64,000 nt of DNA from Idiomarina zobellii (lineage in GTDB: Bacteria > Pseudomonadota > Gammaproteobacteria > Enterobacterales > Alteromonadaceae). How positions within the stretch are numbered: the first letter of the stretch is position 1; the number at the start of each line of letters is the position of its first letter. Shown one piece after another: positions 10,748-20,485 of this stretch. Location of the stretch: contig NZ_FNCB01000007.1 in assembly GCF_900100855.1 (NCBI RefSeq), positions 34,310-98,309 on the forward strand, written 5' to 3'. The translations under genes and the position numbers were made by a program. The notes beneath the pieces are model-generated. The model ran no database searches. It was not told the DNA's origin and saw nothing but the letters and a program-made list of their open reading frames with translations.

Positions 10748-12029
10748 ATCGATTTACCTTAAACCCCGGGCGCAGTGTCGTGGAACTATTGTTCTTCCGG
10801 GGTCTAAGAGCATTGCTAACCGAGCGCTGCTGATGTCAGCGCTTTGTTCTGAGCCTGTCAGCTTGCATAATCTGCTCGACAGTGAAGACACAGAACATAT
10901 GCTACGCGCATTGGCGGGCTTAGGTATCAGATGTGAAAACTCAGATAATACAACACGTGTTACTGGTCGTTCAGGGCAGTGGCAACTGAATGACACCTCG
11001 CTGCATTTAGGCAATGCGGGTACCGCCATGCGACCGTTAATTGCGGTTTTGGCGGCAACGTTAAGTGCGAATCAGCAGGTCGAGCTCACCGGCGACTCTC
11101 GTATGCAGGAACGGCCTGTTCAGCATTTGGTCGAAGCTTTGCAAGCGCAAGGCGCCGAAATAACCTATCAAAAAACACCAGGGTATCCGCCGGTATTAAT
11201 TAAGTCCGGACTTAAAGCTGGCAATTTTTCCATAGACGGCTCGGTTTCCAGCCAGTTTATTTCGGCGTTGCTCATGGCGCTGCCACTGCTTAAAAGCGAC
11301 TCTACCTTAACTTTAGTAGGGGACGTGGTTTCTAAGCCATACATCGAGTTAACGCTCAAAATGTTGGCTGACTTTGGAATCGTAATAGAGCGTGTCTCTG
11401 AAAGCCGTTTTCATGTAAAAGGCAGCCAGTCTTATGTATCTCCCGGTAATTATCATGTTGAAGGCGATGCTAGTGGCGCTTCGTATTGGATGGCAGCAGC
11501 ATTGCTCGGTGGCGGGCCGATAACTATTGAAGGTGTGGGTGCTTCTTCTATTCAAGGCGATAAAGCGTTTACAGAAGTCATTCAGGCAATGGGTGGCAGC
11601 GTAGATATAGGTGAGCATCAAATGACAGTGACCGGTTCAGGGGTTATAAAAGGACTGGACAAAGATTTTAATGCTATCCCAGACGCAGCTATGACGGTTG
11701 CTCCTTTAGCACTTTTTGCAGACAAGCCGACTATTATTCGTAATGTTGCCAACTGGCGTGTTAAAGAAACGGATCGGTTATCGGCGATGGCGACAGAACT
11801 GCGAAAACTAGGCGCCGACGTGGAAGAGGGGGCTGATTTCCTAAAAGTATATCCTGTTCAGCACTGGCAAAATGCTAAAATAGACACCTACAATGACCAC
11901 CGTATGGCAATGTGCTTTTCCCTGGCCGCATTTTCGCCCGTAGGCGTAACTATTAATGATCCTGACTGTTGTCGTAAAACCTACCCCACTTATTTCCAAG
12001 AGTTTTCACGAATTTGTCAAAGTGACTGA
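10740..12029 (+). CDS. aroA: 3-phosphoshikimate 1-carboxyvinyltransferase (EPSP synthase)
   Basis: This 429-residue enzyme joins shikimate-3-phosphate and PEP in the sixth shikimate step. Signatures are PGSKSIANR at 20-28, NAGTAMRP at 91-98 (class I, glyphosate-sensitive pattern), and RVKETDRL plus DHRMAM further on. The start is GTG at 10740, inside the last codons of hisC; no ATG lies nearby and the N-terminus aligns with the family from this codon. The overlap indicates coupling to hisC. A short CTGAG/CTCAG hairpin follows the stop but lacks a T run. Confidence 0.96.
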   Translation: MAESIYLKPRAQCRGTIVLPGSKSIANRALLMSALCSEPVSLHNLLDSEDTEHMLRALAGLGIRCENSDNTTRVTGRSGQWQLNDTSLHLGNAGTAMRPLIAVLAATLSANQQVELTGDSRMQERPVQHLVEALQAQGAEITYQKTPGYPPVLIKSGLKAGNFSIDGSVSSQFISALLMALPLLKSDSTLTLVGDVVSKPYIELTLKMLADFGIVIERVSESRFHVKGSQSYVSPGNYHVEGDASGASYWMAAALLGGGPITIEGVGASSIQGDKAFTEVIQAMGGSVDIGEHQMTVTGSGVIKGLDKDFNAIPDAAMTVAPLALFADKPTIIRNVANWRVKETDRLSAMATELRKLGADVEEGADFLKVYPVQHWQNAKIDTYNDHRMAMCFSLAAFSPVGVTINDPDCCRKTYPTYFQEFSRICQSD

Positions 12030-12089
12030 GTAAACTCAGCTTTCCCGTTATTTCGTGCTCCTGATTAATGCAATTTTTTCACAAATGCG

Positions 12090-12095
12090 TATAAT
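12090..12095 (+). promoter_or_regulatory. Candidate -10 of the cmk promoter
   Basis: A perfect TATAAT sits 45 bp upstream of cmk in the 110 bp aroA-cmk gap. A good -35 is not seen at 16-18 bp. It is consistent with a new transcript starting before cmk-rpsA. Confidence 0.4.
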
Positions 12096-12139
12096 TGCGC
12101 CGCTAAAAGCTGCAATACGCAGAGCAAATTGAGGATTTT

Positions 12140-12832
12140 ATGGCAATGCATATCCCCGTCATTACAATTGATGGTCCTAGTGGTGCAGGGAAAGGCACTA
12201 TCAGTCGGTTACTCGCAGAAAAGCTGGGTTGGCACTTGCTTGATAGCGGTGCGATATATCGTGTACTGGCTTTGGCTGCGATTCATCATGACTTCACGCC
12301 GGAAGATGAGGAAAGCCTGGTGGCTTTAGCCGCTCATTTGGATGTTAAATTTGAAGCAGACGAAGAAAAGTCACTAACGCATATTATTTTAGAGGGTGAA
12401 GACGTCACCATGACGATACGCACTGAAGAAGTCGGTAATATGGCCTCTAAAATTGCGGCTTTACCGCGTGTACGAGAGGCGTTGTTGCGCCGCCAGCGCG
12501 GCTTTAAAGAGTTGCCTGGCTTAGTGGCAGACGGCCGGGATATGGGGACCGTGGTATTTACCGACGCAGACGCCAAAGTGTTTTTAACTGCGTCGCCGCA
12601 AGAGCGTGCCCAAAGACGTTTTGATCAATTGAAGGAAAAGGGCTTTGATGCTAATATTGATCAATTAGTGAACGAAATTAAAGAACGCGATGATCGCGAT
12701 ATGAATCGCTCTGTGGCGCCATTGAAGCCCGCGGAGGATTCTTTGTATTTAGATTCTACCGACACGCCTATTGATGACGTGTTGGAACAAGTATTGACGT
12801 TTGCCCACAGCAAACTCTCAGAAACTAGCTAG
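12140..12832 (+). CDS. cmk: Cytidylate kinase
   Basis: This 230-residue kinase phosphorylates CMP/dCMP. The P-loop GPSGAGKGT is at residues 12-20, with the [10 protein letters not shown] lid-proximal motif near residue 133 and the R-rich QERAQRRF segment near 154. It precedes rpsA as in most gammaproteobacteria. The chosen ATG (12140) has a GAGGA ribosome binding site 5-9 bp upstream. The stop codon forms part of a hairpin that begins the rpsA leader. Confidence 0.97.
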   Translation: MAMHIPVITIDGPSGAGKGTISRLLAEKLGWHLLDSGAIYRVLALAAIHHDFTPEDEESLVALAAHLDVKFEADEEKSLTHIILEGEDVTMTIRTEEVGNMASKIAALPRVREALLRRQRGFKELPGLVADGRDMGTVVFTDADAKVFLTASPQERAQRRFDQLKEKGFDANIDQLVNEIKERDDRDMNRSVAPLKPAEDSLYLDSTDTPIDDVLEQVLTFAHSKLSETS

Positions 12833-12942
12833 GGCTTGGCCCTAATTAGGGGTTCACAGTAAGGATACAGGTGAACATTTTTAATAACCCCGCTGCATAC
12901 GGAATTTCAGTGGACGTCATTTATTAAGCGAAGTTAATTATT
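12833..12942 (+). promoter_or_regulatory. rpsA leader with competing hairpins and a weak SD
   Basis: Three short stems are visible. AGGGC-ttg-GCCCT (12831-12843) and CCCT-aatt-AGGG (12840-12851) share bases and cannot form together. GTTCAC/GTGAAC (12853-12858 with 12871-12876) is followed by ATTTTT, resembling a weak terminator. The rpsA start has only a GAAG-type Shine-Dalgarno. In E. coli, S1 represses its own mRNA through a structured, SD-poor leader; the same logic is likely here. Confidence 0.5.
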
Positions 12943-14619
12943 ATGTCAGAAAATTTTGCACAGCTGTTTGAAGAAAGCCTGAAAGAAGTCGAAACTCGTC
13001 CGGGCTCGATCGTAAAAGGCACAATCGTCTCTATCGCAAAAGACTTGGTATTAGTTGATGCCGGTCTTAAGTCTGAAAGTGCGATTCCTGCAGAACAATT
13101 CCGCAACGCTGAAGGTGAGCTGGAAATCAACGTCGGTGACGAAGTTGACGTAGCCCTTGACGCTGTTGAAGACGGCTTCGGTGAAACCGTGCTTTCTCGT
13201 GAAAAAGCGAAGCGCTATGAAGCTTGGCTGCAGCTGGAAAAAGCTCACGAAGAAAACGCAACTGTTACCGGTTATATCTCTGGTAAAGTTAAAGGTGGCT
13301 TCACAGTTGACCTTGGCGGCGTTCGTGCGTTCTTGCCTGGTTCACTGGTTGACGTACGTCCAGTACGTGAAACAACGCACCTTGAGAACAAAGACTTAGA
13401 ATTCAAAGTTATCAAGCTTGATCAGAAGCGCAACAACGTTGTTGTTTCTCGCCGTGCTGTTATCGAGAAAGAAAACAGTGCAGAACGCGAAGAGTTGCTT
13501 GAGAACTTGCAAGAAGGTCAGGAAGTACAAGGTATCGTTAAGAACCTGACTGACTACGGCGCATTCGTAGATTTAGGCGGCGTAGACGGCCTGTTGCACA
13601 TCACTGATATGGCTTGGAAACGTGTTAAGCACCCAAGCGAAATCGTGAACGTTGGCGATGAAATCACTGTTAAAGTATTGAAGTTTGACCGTGAGCGCAC
13701 TCGTGTATCTCTTGGCCTGAAACAATTGGGCGAAGATCCTTGGGCAGATATCGCAAACCGTTACCCAGAAGGTCACCGTTTAACTGGTCGTGTTACGAAC
13801 TTGACTGATTACGGCTGCTTCGTTGAAATCGAAGAGGGTGTTGAAGGTCTTGTTCACGTTTCAGAAATGGATTGGACTAACAAGAACGTTCATCCTTCTA
13901 AAGTGGTTAACCTTGACGACACTGTTGAAGTTATGGTTCTGGAAATTGACGAAGAACGTCGTCGTATTTCTCTTGGCCTTAAACAGTGCAAGCCTAACCC
14001 TTGGGAAGAGTTTGCTAAGAACCACAATAAAGGCGAGAAAGTTACTGGTAAGATCAAGTCAATCACTGACTTCGGTATCTTCATTGGCCTGGACGGTGGT
14101 ATCGACGGTCTGGTTCACTTGTCTGACATCAGCTGGAACACTCCAGGTGAAGAAGCGGTTCGCGACTACAAGAAAGGCGAAGAAGTTACCGCTGTTGTTA
14201 TGCAAGTTGACGCAGAACGTGAGCGTATCTCTCTAGGTATCAAGCAATTAGAAGAAGATCCGTTTAACAATTACCTGGCAGCTAACAAAAAAGGTGCTAT
14301 TGTTGAAGGTACAGTAACTGAAGTTGACGCTAAAGGTGCTAAAGTTGAATTAGCAGAAAGCGTTGAAGGTTATGTACGTGCAGCAGACATCGCGCGCGAC
14401 CGCGTTGAAGATGCAAGCACTGAGTTAAGCGTTGGTGATAAAATTGAAGCGCGCTTCATGGGCGTTGACCGCAAAAACCGCACTCTGAGCCTGTCTATCA
14501 AAGCGAAAGACGAAGCTGAAGAGAAAGAAGCGGTAGAAAGCGTCAACAAACAGCAAGACAGCTCTGGTATCAACAGTGCTATGGCTGACGCGTTCAAAGC
14601 GGCGAAAACTGACGACTAA
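12943..14619 (+). CDS. rpsA: 30S ribosomal protein S1
   Basis: This 558-residue protein has six S1 RNA-binding repeats. Repeats 3-6 show the recurring pattern of TDYG-F or TDFG-F, then DGLLH/EGLVHxS, then a RISLGLKQ end. Repeats 1-2 bind the 30S subunit; 3-6 capture mRNA, especially messages with weak ribosome binding sites. The C-terminal tail is short and hydrophilic. It is flanked by cmk and ihfB, the canonical order. Codon choice is visibly biased, as for a highly expressed gene. Confidence 0.98.
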   Translation: MSENFAQLFEESLKEVETRPGSIVKGTIVSIAKDLVLVDAGLKSESAIPAEQFRNAEGELEINVGDEVDVALDAVEDGFGETVLSREKAKRYEAWLQLEKAHEENATVTGYISGKVKGGFTVDLGGVRAFLPGSLVDVRPVRETTHLENKDLEFKVIKLDQKRNNVVVSRRAVIEKENSAEREELLENLQEGQEVQGIVKNLTDYGAFVDLGGVDGLLHITDMAWKRVKHPSEIVNVGDEITVKVLKFDRERTRVSLGLKQLGEDPWADIANRYPEGHRLTGRVTNLTDYGCFVEIEEGVEGLVHVSEMDWTNKNVHPSKVVNLDDTVEVMVLEIDEERRRISLGLKQCKPNPWEEFAKNHNKGEKVTGKIKSITDFGIFIGLDGGIDGLVHLSDISWNTPGEEAVRDYKKGEEVTAVVMQVDAERERISLGIKQLEEDPFNNYLAANKKGAIVEGTVTEVDAKGAKVELAESVEGYVRAADIARDRVEDASTELSVGDKIEARFMGVDRKNRTLSLSIKAKDEAEEKEAVESVNKQQDSSGINSAMADAFKAAKTDD

Positions 14620-14663
14620 GACAGTTTTTCGTCGTAATAAACGGCTTTATCAGGAGGTAAGTT

Positions 14664-14939
14664 ATGACAAAATCAGAGCTAATTGAACGGTTAACTTTGA
14701 AACATGAGTTGCCTCCTAAGCAAGTTGAGGCTTCTGTTAAAGAAATTCTTGAACAAATGGTGCAGTCCCTGTCTCAGGGGAAACGCGTTGAAATTCGAGG
14801 TTTTGGAAGCTTCTCTTTGCATTATCGTGCGCCACGTGTTGGTCGTAACCCAAAAACCGGTGACCCGGTTAATTTAGATGGGAAATACGTTCCTCATTTT
14901 AAAGCGGGTAAGGAACTGCGCGAGCGCGTCGATTTATAA
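14664..14939 (+). CDS. ihfB: Integration host factor beta subunit
   Basis: This 91-residue DNABII protein pairs with IHF-alpha to bend DNA at specific sites. The N-terminal helical dimerisation part is followed by the [21 protein letters not shown] arm region, including the conserved RNPKTG tip that intercalates with its proline. A strong AGGAGG ribosome binding site lies at 14651-14656, 7 bp before the ATG. It follows rpsA by 44 bp and is closed by a strong terminator before lapA. Confidence 0.97.
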   Translation: MTKSELIERLTLKHELPPKQVEASVKEILEQMVQSLSQGKRVEIRGFGSFSLHYRAPRVGRNPKTGDPVNLDGKYVPHFKAGKELRERVDL

Positions 14940-14963
14940 AGTAGTTTTTTACGCTCGATTGAT

Positions 14964-14998
14964 AAAAACGGCATGCTATACTGGCATGCCGTTTTTTT
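14964..14998 (+). terminator. Rho-independent terminator after ihfB
   Basis: A 13-bp perfect stem (14964-14976 with 14984-14996, 7-nt loop) merges into a T7 run. It separates ihfB from lapA. Confidence 0.9.
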
Positions 14999-15019
14999 AT
15001 AAATAACAGGTAAGCGAAC

Positions 15020-15277
15020 ATGCTCAGGAAGTTGCTTATTCTTATTCCCGTTTTGGCTATATTCCTTTTAGCCATGGCGTTTGGAGCCCAAAATACGCAA
15101 GTTATTAACGTCAATCTACTGGTTCTGAATGCTGATATGACCGTTGCGTCGCTGTTAGCAATTTTCTTTGGTGGCGGCGTTCTTGTGGGATTATTGGCCA
15201 TGTTACTTTCTAACCTTTACTGGCGTTATCGCTGCCGAAAACTGTCGAAACTCGTCGCTAAGCAGTCGAACCAATGA
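15020..15277 (+). CDS. lapA: Lipopolysaccharide assembly protein A (LapA, DUF1049)
   Basis: This 85-residue inner membrane protein has two predicted transmembrane helices (about 4-22 and 41-65) and a short basic cytoplasmic tail, the DUF1049 architecture. LapA works with LapB in controlling LPS synthesis by promoting FtsH-dependent turnover of LpxC. It starts 22 bp after the ihfB terminator and is 11 bp upstream of lapB, matching the conserved lapAB pair. No clear promoter was found. Confidence 0.88.
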   Translation: MLRKLLILIPVLAIFLLAMAFGAQNTQVINVNLLVLNADMTVASLLAIFFGGGVLVGLLAMLLSNLYWRYRCRKLSKLVAKQSNQ

Positions 15278-15288
15278 GACAGAATTAA

Positions 15289-16446
15289 ATGTTAGAGCTT
15301 CTTTTCTTACTTCTGCCAATTGCTGCCGCCTATGGTTGGTTCATGGGTCGCAACAGTGTGCGTTCAGAAGAGAGAAGAGAGCAAAAACGCTTTTCAAAAC
15401 AGTACGCGACAGGTATTAATTTACTGCTCTCCGATCAGCCTGATAAGGCTGTCGATTTATTCGTAGAGTTGCTTGACGTTGATAGTGAAACTATTGAGAC
15501 TCACTGGACGTTGGGCAAATTATTTCGCCGCCGAGGTGAAGTCGAGCGGGCAATAAAAATTCATAAGAATCTTACCTCACTCCCTAATTTATCTGAAAGT
15601 GATCGCCTAACCGCTATGTACGAGTTAGGCAAAGATTATTTAGCTGCCGGTATTTATGATCGCGCAGAGAAAATGTTCCAGGGGCTGCAAAGTAATAAGC
15701 TGTTTAAAGAGCGCAGTCAAAAGCACTTGCTTGAGCTTTATGAAGCAACTCATGAATGGGATAAAGCCATTATTGTTGCTTTAAAACTGGTTAAACAGAA
15801 CGCATCGATAAAAGTCATTCTGGGACAATTGTATTGCGAGGTTGCTGACACGGCCGATCACTCGTCAGTAAGAGTGAAGTATTTTAATAAGGCATTAAAG
15901 CAGGATCCAAACTGTGTAAGGGCATCTTTGTCCCTGGGACGTATTTATCTGGAGCAGGGCGATAATAACCAGGCAATAGAGTACCTCACGAAAGTAATAG
16001 ACCAGGACAAAGCCTACGTTTGTGAAACAATTCCGTTACTAGAGCAAGCGTATGAAGCGAAGAGAAACAGTCATGGCTTTATCGACTTTTTACACACTTG
16101 TGTAGAACAAGAAGCGGGAATTACTGCGGTTATTAAGCTGTCTGAGAAAATGGCTGAGTCACAGAGCATTGAAGATGCTGAAAGCTTCATGGCAAACGCG
16201 TTGGAGAAGCATCCAACCATGCGCGGCTTTCATCACTTAATGGGTCTGCATATAAAAGCAGCCGACGTGGGCAGTGCTCGAGACAGTCTTAAGCGTCTGC
16301 AGCGCATGGTACATGAGCATATTGTGCAGAGACCCAATTATAAGTGTTATCACTGTGGTTTTTCAGGACATACCCTTTATTGGCAATGTCCGTCGTGTAA
16401 GAGCTGGTCAACAACAAAACCGATATTTGGATTAGATGGTGAATAA
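15289..16446 (+). CDS. lapB: Lipopolysaccharide assembly protein B (LapB/YciM)
   Basis: This 385-residue protein has an N-terminal membrane anchor (residues 1-18), a long array of TPR helical repeats, and a C-terminal rubredoxin-like zinc site with two CxxC pairs (CYHC and CPSC, residues about 354-374). LapB acts as adaptor between LpxC, FtsH and PbgA/YejM to set LPS levels; it is 389 residues in E. coli. It follows lapA and precedes pyrF as in enterics. Confidence 0.95.
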   Translation: MLELLFLLLPIAAAYGWFMGRNSVRSEERREQKRFSKQYATGINLLLSDQPDKAVDLFVELLDVDSETIETHWTLGKLFRRRGEVERAIKIHKNLTSLPNLSESDRLTAMYELGKDYLAAGIYDRAEKMFQGLQSNKLFKERSQKHLLELYEATHEWDKAIIVALKLVKQNASIKVILGQLYCEVADTADHSSVRVKYFNKALKQDPNCVRASLSLGRIYLEQGDNNQAIEYLTKVIDQDKAYVCETIPLLEQAYEAKRNSHGFIDFLHTCVEQEAGITAVIKLSEKMAESQSIEDAESFMANALEKHPTMRGFHHLMGLHIKAADVGSARDSLKRLQRMVHEHIVQRPNYKCYHCGFSGHTLYWQCPSCKSWSTTKPIFGLDGE

Positions 16447-16450
16447 TCGA

Positions 16451-17143
16451 ATGGAATTACCAAAAATTTATGTAGCGCTAGATTATCAAAATGCTTCGGA
16501 CGCAGATGCGTTAATTGAACAATTACCGTCAGGGAAAGTAGGTTTAAAGGTAGGAAAAGAATTATTCACCTCAGCCGGACCACAATGGGTTTCGAGCCTG
16601 GTAGAAAAGGGCTTTTCTATTTTTCTGGATTTAAAGTTTCACGATATTCCTAATACCGTCGCTAAAGCCGTCACGGCGGCAGCAAAGCTTGGGGTCGATG
16701 TTGTTAACGTTCATGCCAGTGGTGGCAGCCGTATGATGAAAGCAGCTGCAGATGCGCTGAAAGAAACGGATAACCCGCCCTTGCTTATCGGTGTGACGGT
16801 GTTGACCAGTATGGATGAAAGCGACCTAAAAGAGCTGGGTATTTCTAAGAGCGTCAATGAGCAGGTTGAGTATTTAGCGAAACTGGCTAAGTCATCGGGC
16901 CTGAAAGGTGTTGTTTGTTCGGCTCAGGAGGCAAAAATGCTAAAAGCAGCCTGCGGTAACGATTTTAAATTAATGACTCCCGGCATAAGACCTGAAGGCA
17001 GCAGCAAAGATGACCAGCGTCGCACAATGACGCCTGCTGAAGCGGTAACGGTCGGCGTTGATTACATGGTGATAGGACGACCTATTACGCAGTCTCCAGA
17101 TCCAGCACAAGCTGTCGAGAACATACTTGCAAGTATAGCTTAG
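16451..17143 (+). CDS. pyrF: Orotidine 5'-phosphate decarboxylase
   Basis: This 230-residue TIM-barrel enzyme makes UMP. Catalytic residues are in [10 protein letters not shown] (D60, K62, D65), with the ALDY substrate motif at 9-12 and the phosphate-binding TPGIRP and GRPITQ motifs later. I chose ATG 16451 because a GGTGA lies 8 bp upstream and family members begin near this residue. An upstream in-frame ATG at 16436, within the lapB end, would add five residues. It directly follows lapB, as in E. coli. Confidence 0.96.
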   Translation: MELPKIYVALDYQNASDADALIEQLPSGKVGLKVGKELFTSAGPQWVSSLVEKGFSIFLDLKFHDIPNTVAKAVTAAAKLGVDVVNVHASGGSRMMKAAADALKETDNPPLLIGVTVLTSMDESDLKELGISKSVNEQVEYLAKLAKSSGLKGVVCSAQEAKMLKAACGNDFKLMTPGIRPEGSSKDDQRRTMTPAEAVTVGVDYMVIGRPITQSPDPAQAVENILASIA

Positions 17144-17200
17144 TGGCGTATTGAGCTGTCTTATAAATCGTAATTTGAGAGAGCGCCGGCAAAAAGCGTT

Positions 17201-17230
17201 TATAGTATGGCCACTGCAGTGACGCAGTGG
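17201..17230 (+). promoter_or_regulatory. Candidate -10 and leader hairpin ahead of the ComEA-like gene
   Basis: TATAGT (17201-17206) is followed within 5 bp by a 7-bp stem CCACTGC/GCAGTGG (17211-17217 with 17224-17230), so a transcript would begin at or near the hairpin. A TTGAGA lies 20 bp upstream of the -10, too far for a normal -35. Confidence 0.35.
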
Positions 17231-17253
17231 TTATCAAAAAGGATGAACATACT

Positions 17254-17559
17254 ATGAAATTTAAAATGCTACCTATTGTTTTGGCGTCATTTATTGGCTT
17301 TTCAGCTCATGCAATGCCAACAGTTTCCCCTTCGCCAATTGCATTACAAGCTGAAGCGCAGACGGGGGTGAATATCAATACGGCATCGGCTCAGGAAATA
17401 GCATCAGCGTTAGTGGGTATCGGCATTAAGAAAGCAGAAAAACTGATTGAAGTGCGCGAGCAGCTCGGCGGCTTTACTGAAGTAGAGCAGTTACTTGATG
17501 TAAAAGGTATAGGCCTTAAAACACTTGAAAAAAACCGCTCGAATATTCGCTTGAATTAG
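17254..17559 (+). CDS. Small secreted helix-hairpin-helix protein, ComEA-like
   Basis: This 101-residue protein has a Sec signal peptide (MKFKMLPIVLASFIGFSAHA, cleavage likely after AHA) followed by a tandem helix-hairpin-helix domain with VNINTASAQEIASAL and the VKGIGLKTLEKN hairpin. ComEA-type proteins bind DNA in the periplasm; in naturally competent gammaproteobacteria a small ComEA pulls transforming DNA in. Short proteins of this kind also occur in non-competent species (E. coli YbaV), so competence is not proven. The ATG at 17254 has an AAGGAT ribosome binding site; a GTG 27 bp upstream would spoil the signal peptide. Confidence 0.85.
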   Translation: MKFKMLPIVLASFIGFSAHAMPTVSPSPIALQAEAQTGVNINTASAQEIASALVGIGIKKAEKLIEVREQLGGFTEVEQLLDVKGIGLKTLEKNRSNIRLN

Positions 17560-17578
17560 CAGTAATGAAGATAAAAAG

Positions 17579-17614
17579 AAAGCCAGTAAACAGGGATTGT
17601 TTACTGGCTTTTTT
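17579..17614. terminator. Bidirectional terminator between the ComEA-like gene and rne
   Basis: A 14-bp perfect stem (17579-17592 with 17598-17611) and 5-nt loop is followed by T-rich sequence on the plus strand and preceded by A-rich sequence, so it can serve both convergent genes. Confidence 0.9.
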
Positions 17615-17617
17615 GTG

Positions 17618-20485
17618 CTAGTCACATTTCGTCATTTCAGCAAATGAACGGGAACGGGCATTGGCATAGCCTGCCGTTTGTTCATCTCTGACGAACGTTA
17701 AACGACTTTCTCCTGAGGCAACATTCAGAGCCTGGAAAGGTGTTTGTCTTTCAACGGCAGATGCCTTAGTCATTGGAGAAAAGGCTGAGCCACTAAGATC
17801 ACGAGCTGGAATTATCGGAGTCTCGTTAGACGCTTTATTTTCCCGGTTTTGCTTACGTTGCTGTCCCGCTGCTCTTTGATGTCTTGGAGAACGGCGTGAA
17901 CGGTTGCGCGCTTTTTTCTCAGAGACGTCTTCTTGAGCTTGTTCCGCAACTGGCTCCGAAGCTTCACTTTCCACTGAAGGAGCTGACTCTGATTCAGTCT
18001 CCGCCACTTCAGCAGGTTCTGTCGTATCGCTAGCGTCTGTTGCTGCAACAGTTTCCGGTTGCTCAGGCTGTGATTCCTCGGCACTTGGCTCAGGAGTCTG
18101 AACCTGGTTTTCCGGAGCTTCTGAGGCTTCAGGAGCAGGTTCCTCAGCAGACTTTTGCTCGTTAACCGGTAAGTGCTCTTTGTTTTCAACAAGTTCAGCA
18201 GCTGCCTGAATGCGAGGATCTAAAGTACGCTGTTGAGTTTGCTCATTGGTATTTTTCTCTACCGGTGCTGATGACTCGGCATTTTGCTCAACTGGCTTTT
18301 TCGCTTCAGCTTCTTTAGCGACAGAATTATCTTTCTGAGCCTGAGGAGCTGGCTGTTGTGATGCCTGGTTCTCAACTGAACCATCGCCTTTAACGCGAAC
18401 GGATTTTTCCATTGGTTTACGTTGGCGGCGAGGCTTAACTTCTTTCGGTTTCTCAGGCGCTGTCTCAGTTTGCGGCGCTTGCTCAGCGCTTTGCTTCACC
18501 TGAGCATTAGCACCTTGAGCATTCTGTTGCTGGTTACGATTACGTCCGCCGCGACGTCTACGATCGTTTCTACCGCGGTTCGGCTTGTTATTTGAACCTT
18601 TCGTTTCATCTGCGCTCTTATCCGATTTCGCAGAATCTGCAGCCGCTTTGTCCGCCGTATTATTACGACCTTGCTGCTGACGATTAGCAGGACGACGACC
18701 ACGGCCACGGCGGTTATTGTTGTTTCGACGCTGGTTTGGTCTACTCTGATTAGAGCTTTGCTTGTTCTTATCGGTTTCTTCTTCACTCTCGAAAAGTTTA
18801 CCCAGCCAAGTCGATAAGCGTTTTAATAAAGACGGTTTCTCAGGCTGTTTCGGTGTTGGCGCAGGAGCAGGGGTAGGTGCTGCACTTGGCGCTTGTAAAC
18901 CTTTTAGTGCCGGTTCGTCAAACTTAGCAGACTCTTGAGTTAAGGTAATAGAAACCGATGACTCATGTTGTTCTGGCTTTTGTACCAACTCAAAGCTTGC
19001 TGCTTCTGGCACTTCATCATCACGGATACGCAGTACTTCGAAGTGTGGCGTTTCTAAGTGATGGTTTGGAATAATCACGATTTTAACATCATGACGCTTC
19101 TCAATATGATTTAGCGACTGACGTTTTTCGTTCAACAAATACGTTGCTACGTCTACCGGTACTTGTGCATGAACCTGTATGGTGTTGTCTTTCAGCGCTT
19201 CTTCTTCAATGAGACGCAGAATAGACAAGGCTAACGAGTCACTAGAGCGAATAGTACCCTGACCATTACAGCGAGGACATACATTGTTTGCCGACTCACC
19301 AAGTGACGGACGCAGACGCTGACGAGACATTTCCATTAAGCCAAAACGCGAAATGCGAGCCACCTGAATACGGGCACGGTCTTGTGCAAGACTGTCACGT
19401 AGTCGATTTTCAACATCGCGTTGGTGTCTGGCGGGTGTCATGTCAATAAAGTCGATAACGACTAAGCCACCAACATCACGAAGTCTCAGTTGCCGCGCAA
19501 TTTCTTCAGCCGCTTCTAGGTTTGTTTGCAGCGCCGTTTCTTCAATATCGCCGCCTTTAGTTGCGCGTGACGAGTTGATATCTATTGAAGTTAGAGCTTC
19601 GGTCGGATCAATAACAATTGAGCCACCTGAAGGTAGACGAACTTCACGTTGGAACGCTGACTCAATTTGGCTCTCAATTTGGTAATGGCTGAATAATGGA
19701 ACATCGCCTTCATATTGCTTAACGCGCTGCAAGAAGTCAGGACGAATAATTTGAATATGATTACGTACCTGCTCATAGACTTTCGGGCTATCGATAAGCA
19801 CTTCGCCAATGTCACGACGTAAATAGTCACGAAGGGCGCGGAAAATGACGTTACTTTCCTGGTGAATCAAGAATGGAGCAGGGCGCTCGGTAGCCGCTTT
19901 GCTAATAGCTTCCCAATGATGAATAAGAACGTTTAAGTCCCACTCTAATTCTTCTTTTGATTTGCCAACGCCTGCGGTACGGACAATAAGGCCCATTTCT
20001 TTCGGCACGTTGATTTCTGACAATGCTTCTTTTAAGGCAGAGCGCTCGTCGCCTTCAATACGGCGAGAAATACCGCCGGCACGAGGGTTATTTGGCATTA
20101 ATACCAGATAACTGCCTGCCAAAGAAATAAAGGTTGTTAGTGCCGCGCCTTTCTGACCACGCTCTTCTTTGTCGATTTGAACAATGACTTCCTGACCTTC
20201 AGAAACAACGTCTTTAATGTTTGGACGTCCCTGGAAGGTATATCCCTCTGGAAAGTAAGTCTTGGCAATTTCTTTTAAAGGAAGGAAACCATGACGCTCT
20301 GCGCCATAATCGACGAAAGCGGCTTCGAGGCTGGGCTCTATACGGGTTATTTTACCCTTGTAGATATTCGCTTTCTTTTGTTCATGTCCTGGACTTTCAA
20401 TATCCAGATCGTAAAGGCGCTGGCCGTCGACCAACGCAACACGCAACTCTTCTAGTTGCGTGGCGTTTATTAGCATTCTTTTCAT
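17618..20485 (-). CDS. rne: Ribonuclease E
   Basis: This 955-residue endonuclease leads mRNA decay and rRNA/tRNA processing. The catalytic half has an S1 domain (about 38-120), metal-binding D302 and D345, and zinc-link CPRC (C403/C406). A membrane-targeting amphipathic helix follows at about 552-566 ([13 protein letters not shown]). The rest is a disordered, low-complexity scaffold: arginine/asparagine/glutamine-rich segments (about 580-690), a P/E/S-rich acidic stretch, then an RRSPRHQR segment resembling the E. coli arginine-rich RNA/RhlB region. E. coli has 1061 residues, so the scaffold is shorter. The first Met matches [10 protein letters not shown] of E. coli. Confidence 0.97.
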   Translation of the reverse strand: MKRMLINATQLEELRVALVDGQRLYDLDIESPGHEQKKANIYKGKITRIEPSLEAAFVDYGAERHGFLPLKEIAKTYFPEGYTFQGRPNIKDVVSEGQEVIVQIDKEERGQKGAALTTFISLAGSYLVLMPNNPRAGGISRRIEGDERSALKEALSEINVPKEMGLIVRTAGVGKSKEELEWDLNVLIHHWEAISKAATERPAPFLIHQESNVIFRALRDYLRRDIGEVLIDSPKVYEQVRNHIQIIRPDFLQRVKQYEGDVPLFSHYQIESQIESAFQREVRLPSGGSIVIDPTEALTSIDINSSRATKGGDIEETALQTNLEAAEEIARQLRLRDVGGLVVIDFIDMTPARHQRDVENRLRDSLAQDRARIQVARISRFGLMEMSRQRLRPSLGESANNVCPRCNGQGTIRSSDSLALSILRLIEEEALKDNTIQVHAQVPVDVATYLLNEKRQSLNHIEKRHDVKIVIIPNHHLETPHFEVLRIRDDEVPEAASFELVQKPEQHESSVSITLTQESAKFDEPALKGLQAPSAAPTPAPAPTPKQPEKPSLLKRLSTWLGKLFESEEETDKNKQSSNQSRPNQRRNNNNRRGRGRRPANRQQQGRNNTADKAAADSAKSDKSADETKGSNNKPNRGRNDRRRRGGRNRNQQQNAQGANAQVKQSAEQAPQTETAPEKPKEVKPRRQRKPMEKSVRVKGDGSVENQASQQPAPQAQKDNSVAKEAEAKKPVEQNAESSAPVEKNTNEQTQQRTLDPRIQAAAELVENKEHLPVNEQKSAEEPAPEASEAPENQVQTPEPSAEESQPEQPETVAATDASDTTEPAEVAETESESAPSVESEASEPVAEQAQEDVSEKKARNRSRRSPRHQRAAGQQRKQNRENKASNETPIIPARDLSGSAFSPMTKASAVERQTPFQALNVASGESRLTFVRDEQTAGYANARSRSFAEMTKCD

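Noticed and set aside
12014..12050. CTGAG/CTCAG hairpin after aroA as a terminator
   Set aside because: The stem is only 5 bp and is followed by CTTTCCC, not a T run.
16436..16451. Possible lapB-pyrF overlap or frameshift
   Set aside because: The upstream ATG in lapB is explained by an alternative pyrF start; ATG 16451 has its own GGTGA, so no overlap is needed.
18400..18760. Repetitive Arg/Asn/Gln coding stretch in rne considered as a DNA repeat or frameshift
   Set aside because: The frame is continuous and low-complexity scaffold sequence is normal for RNase E.
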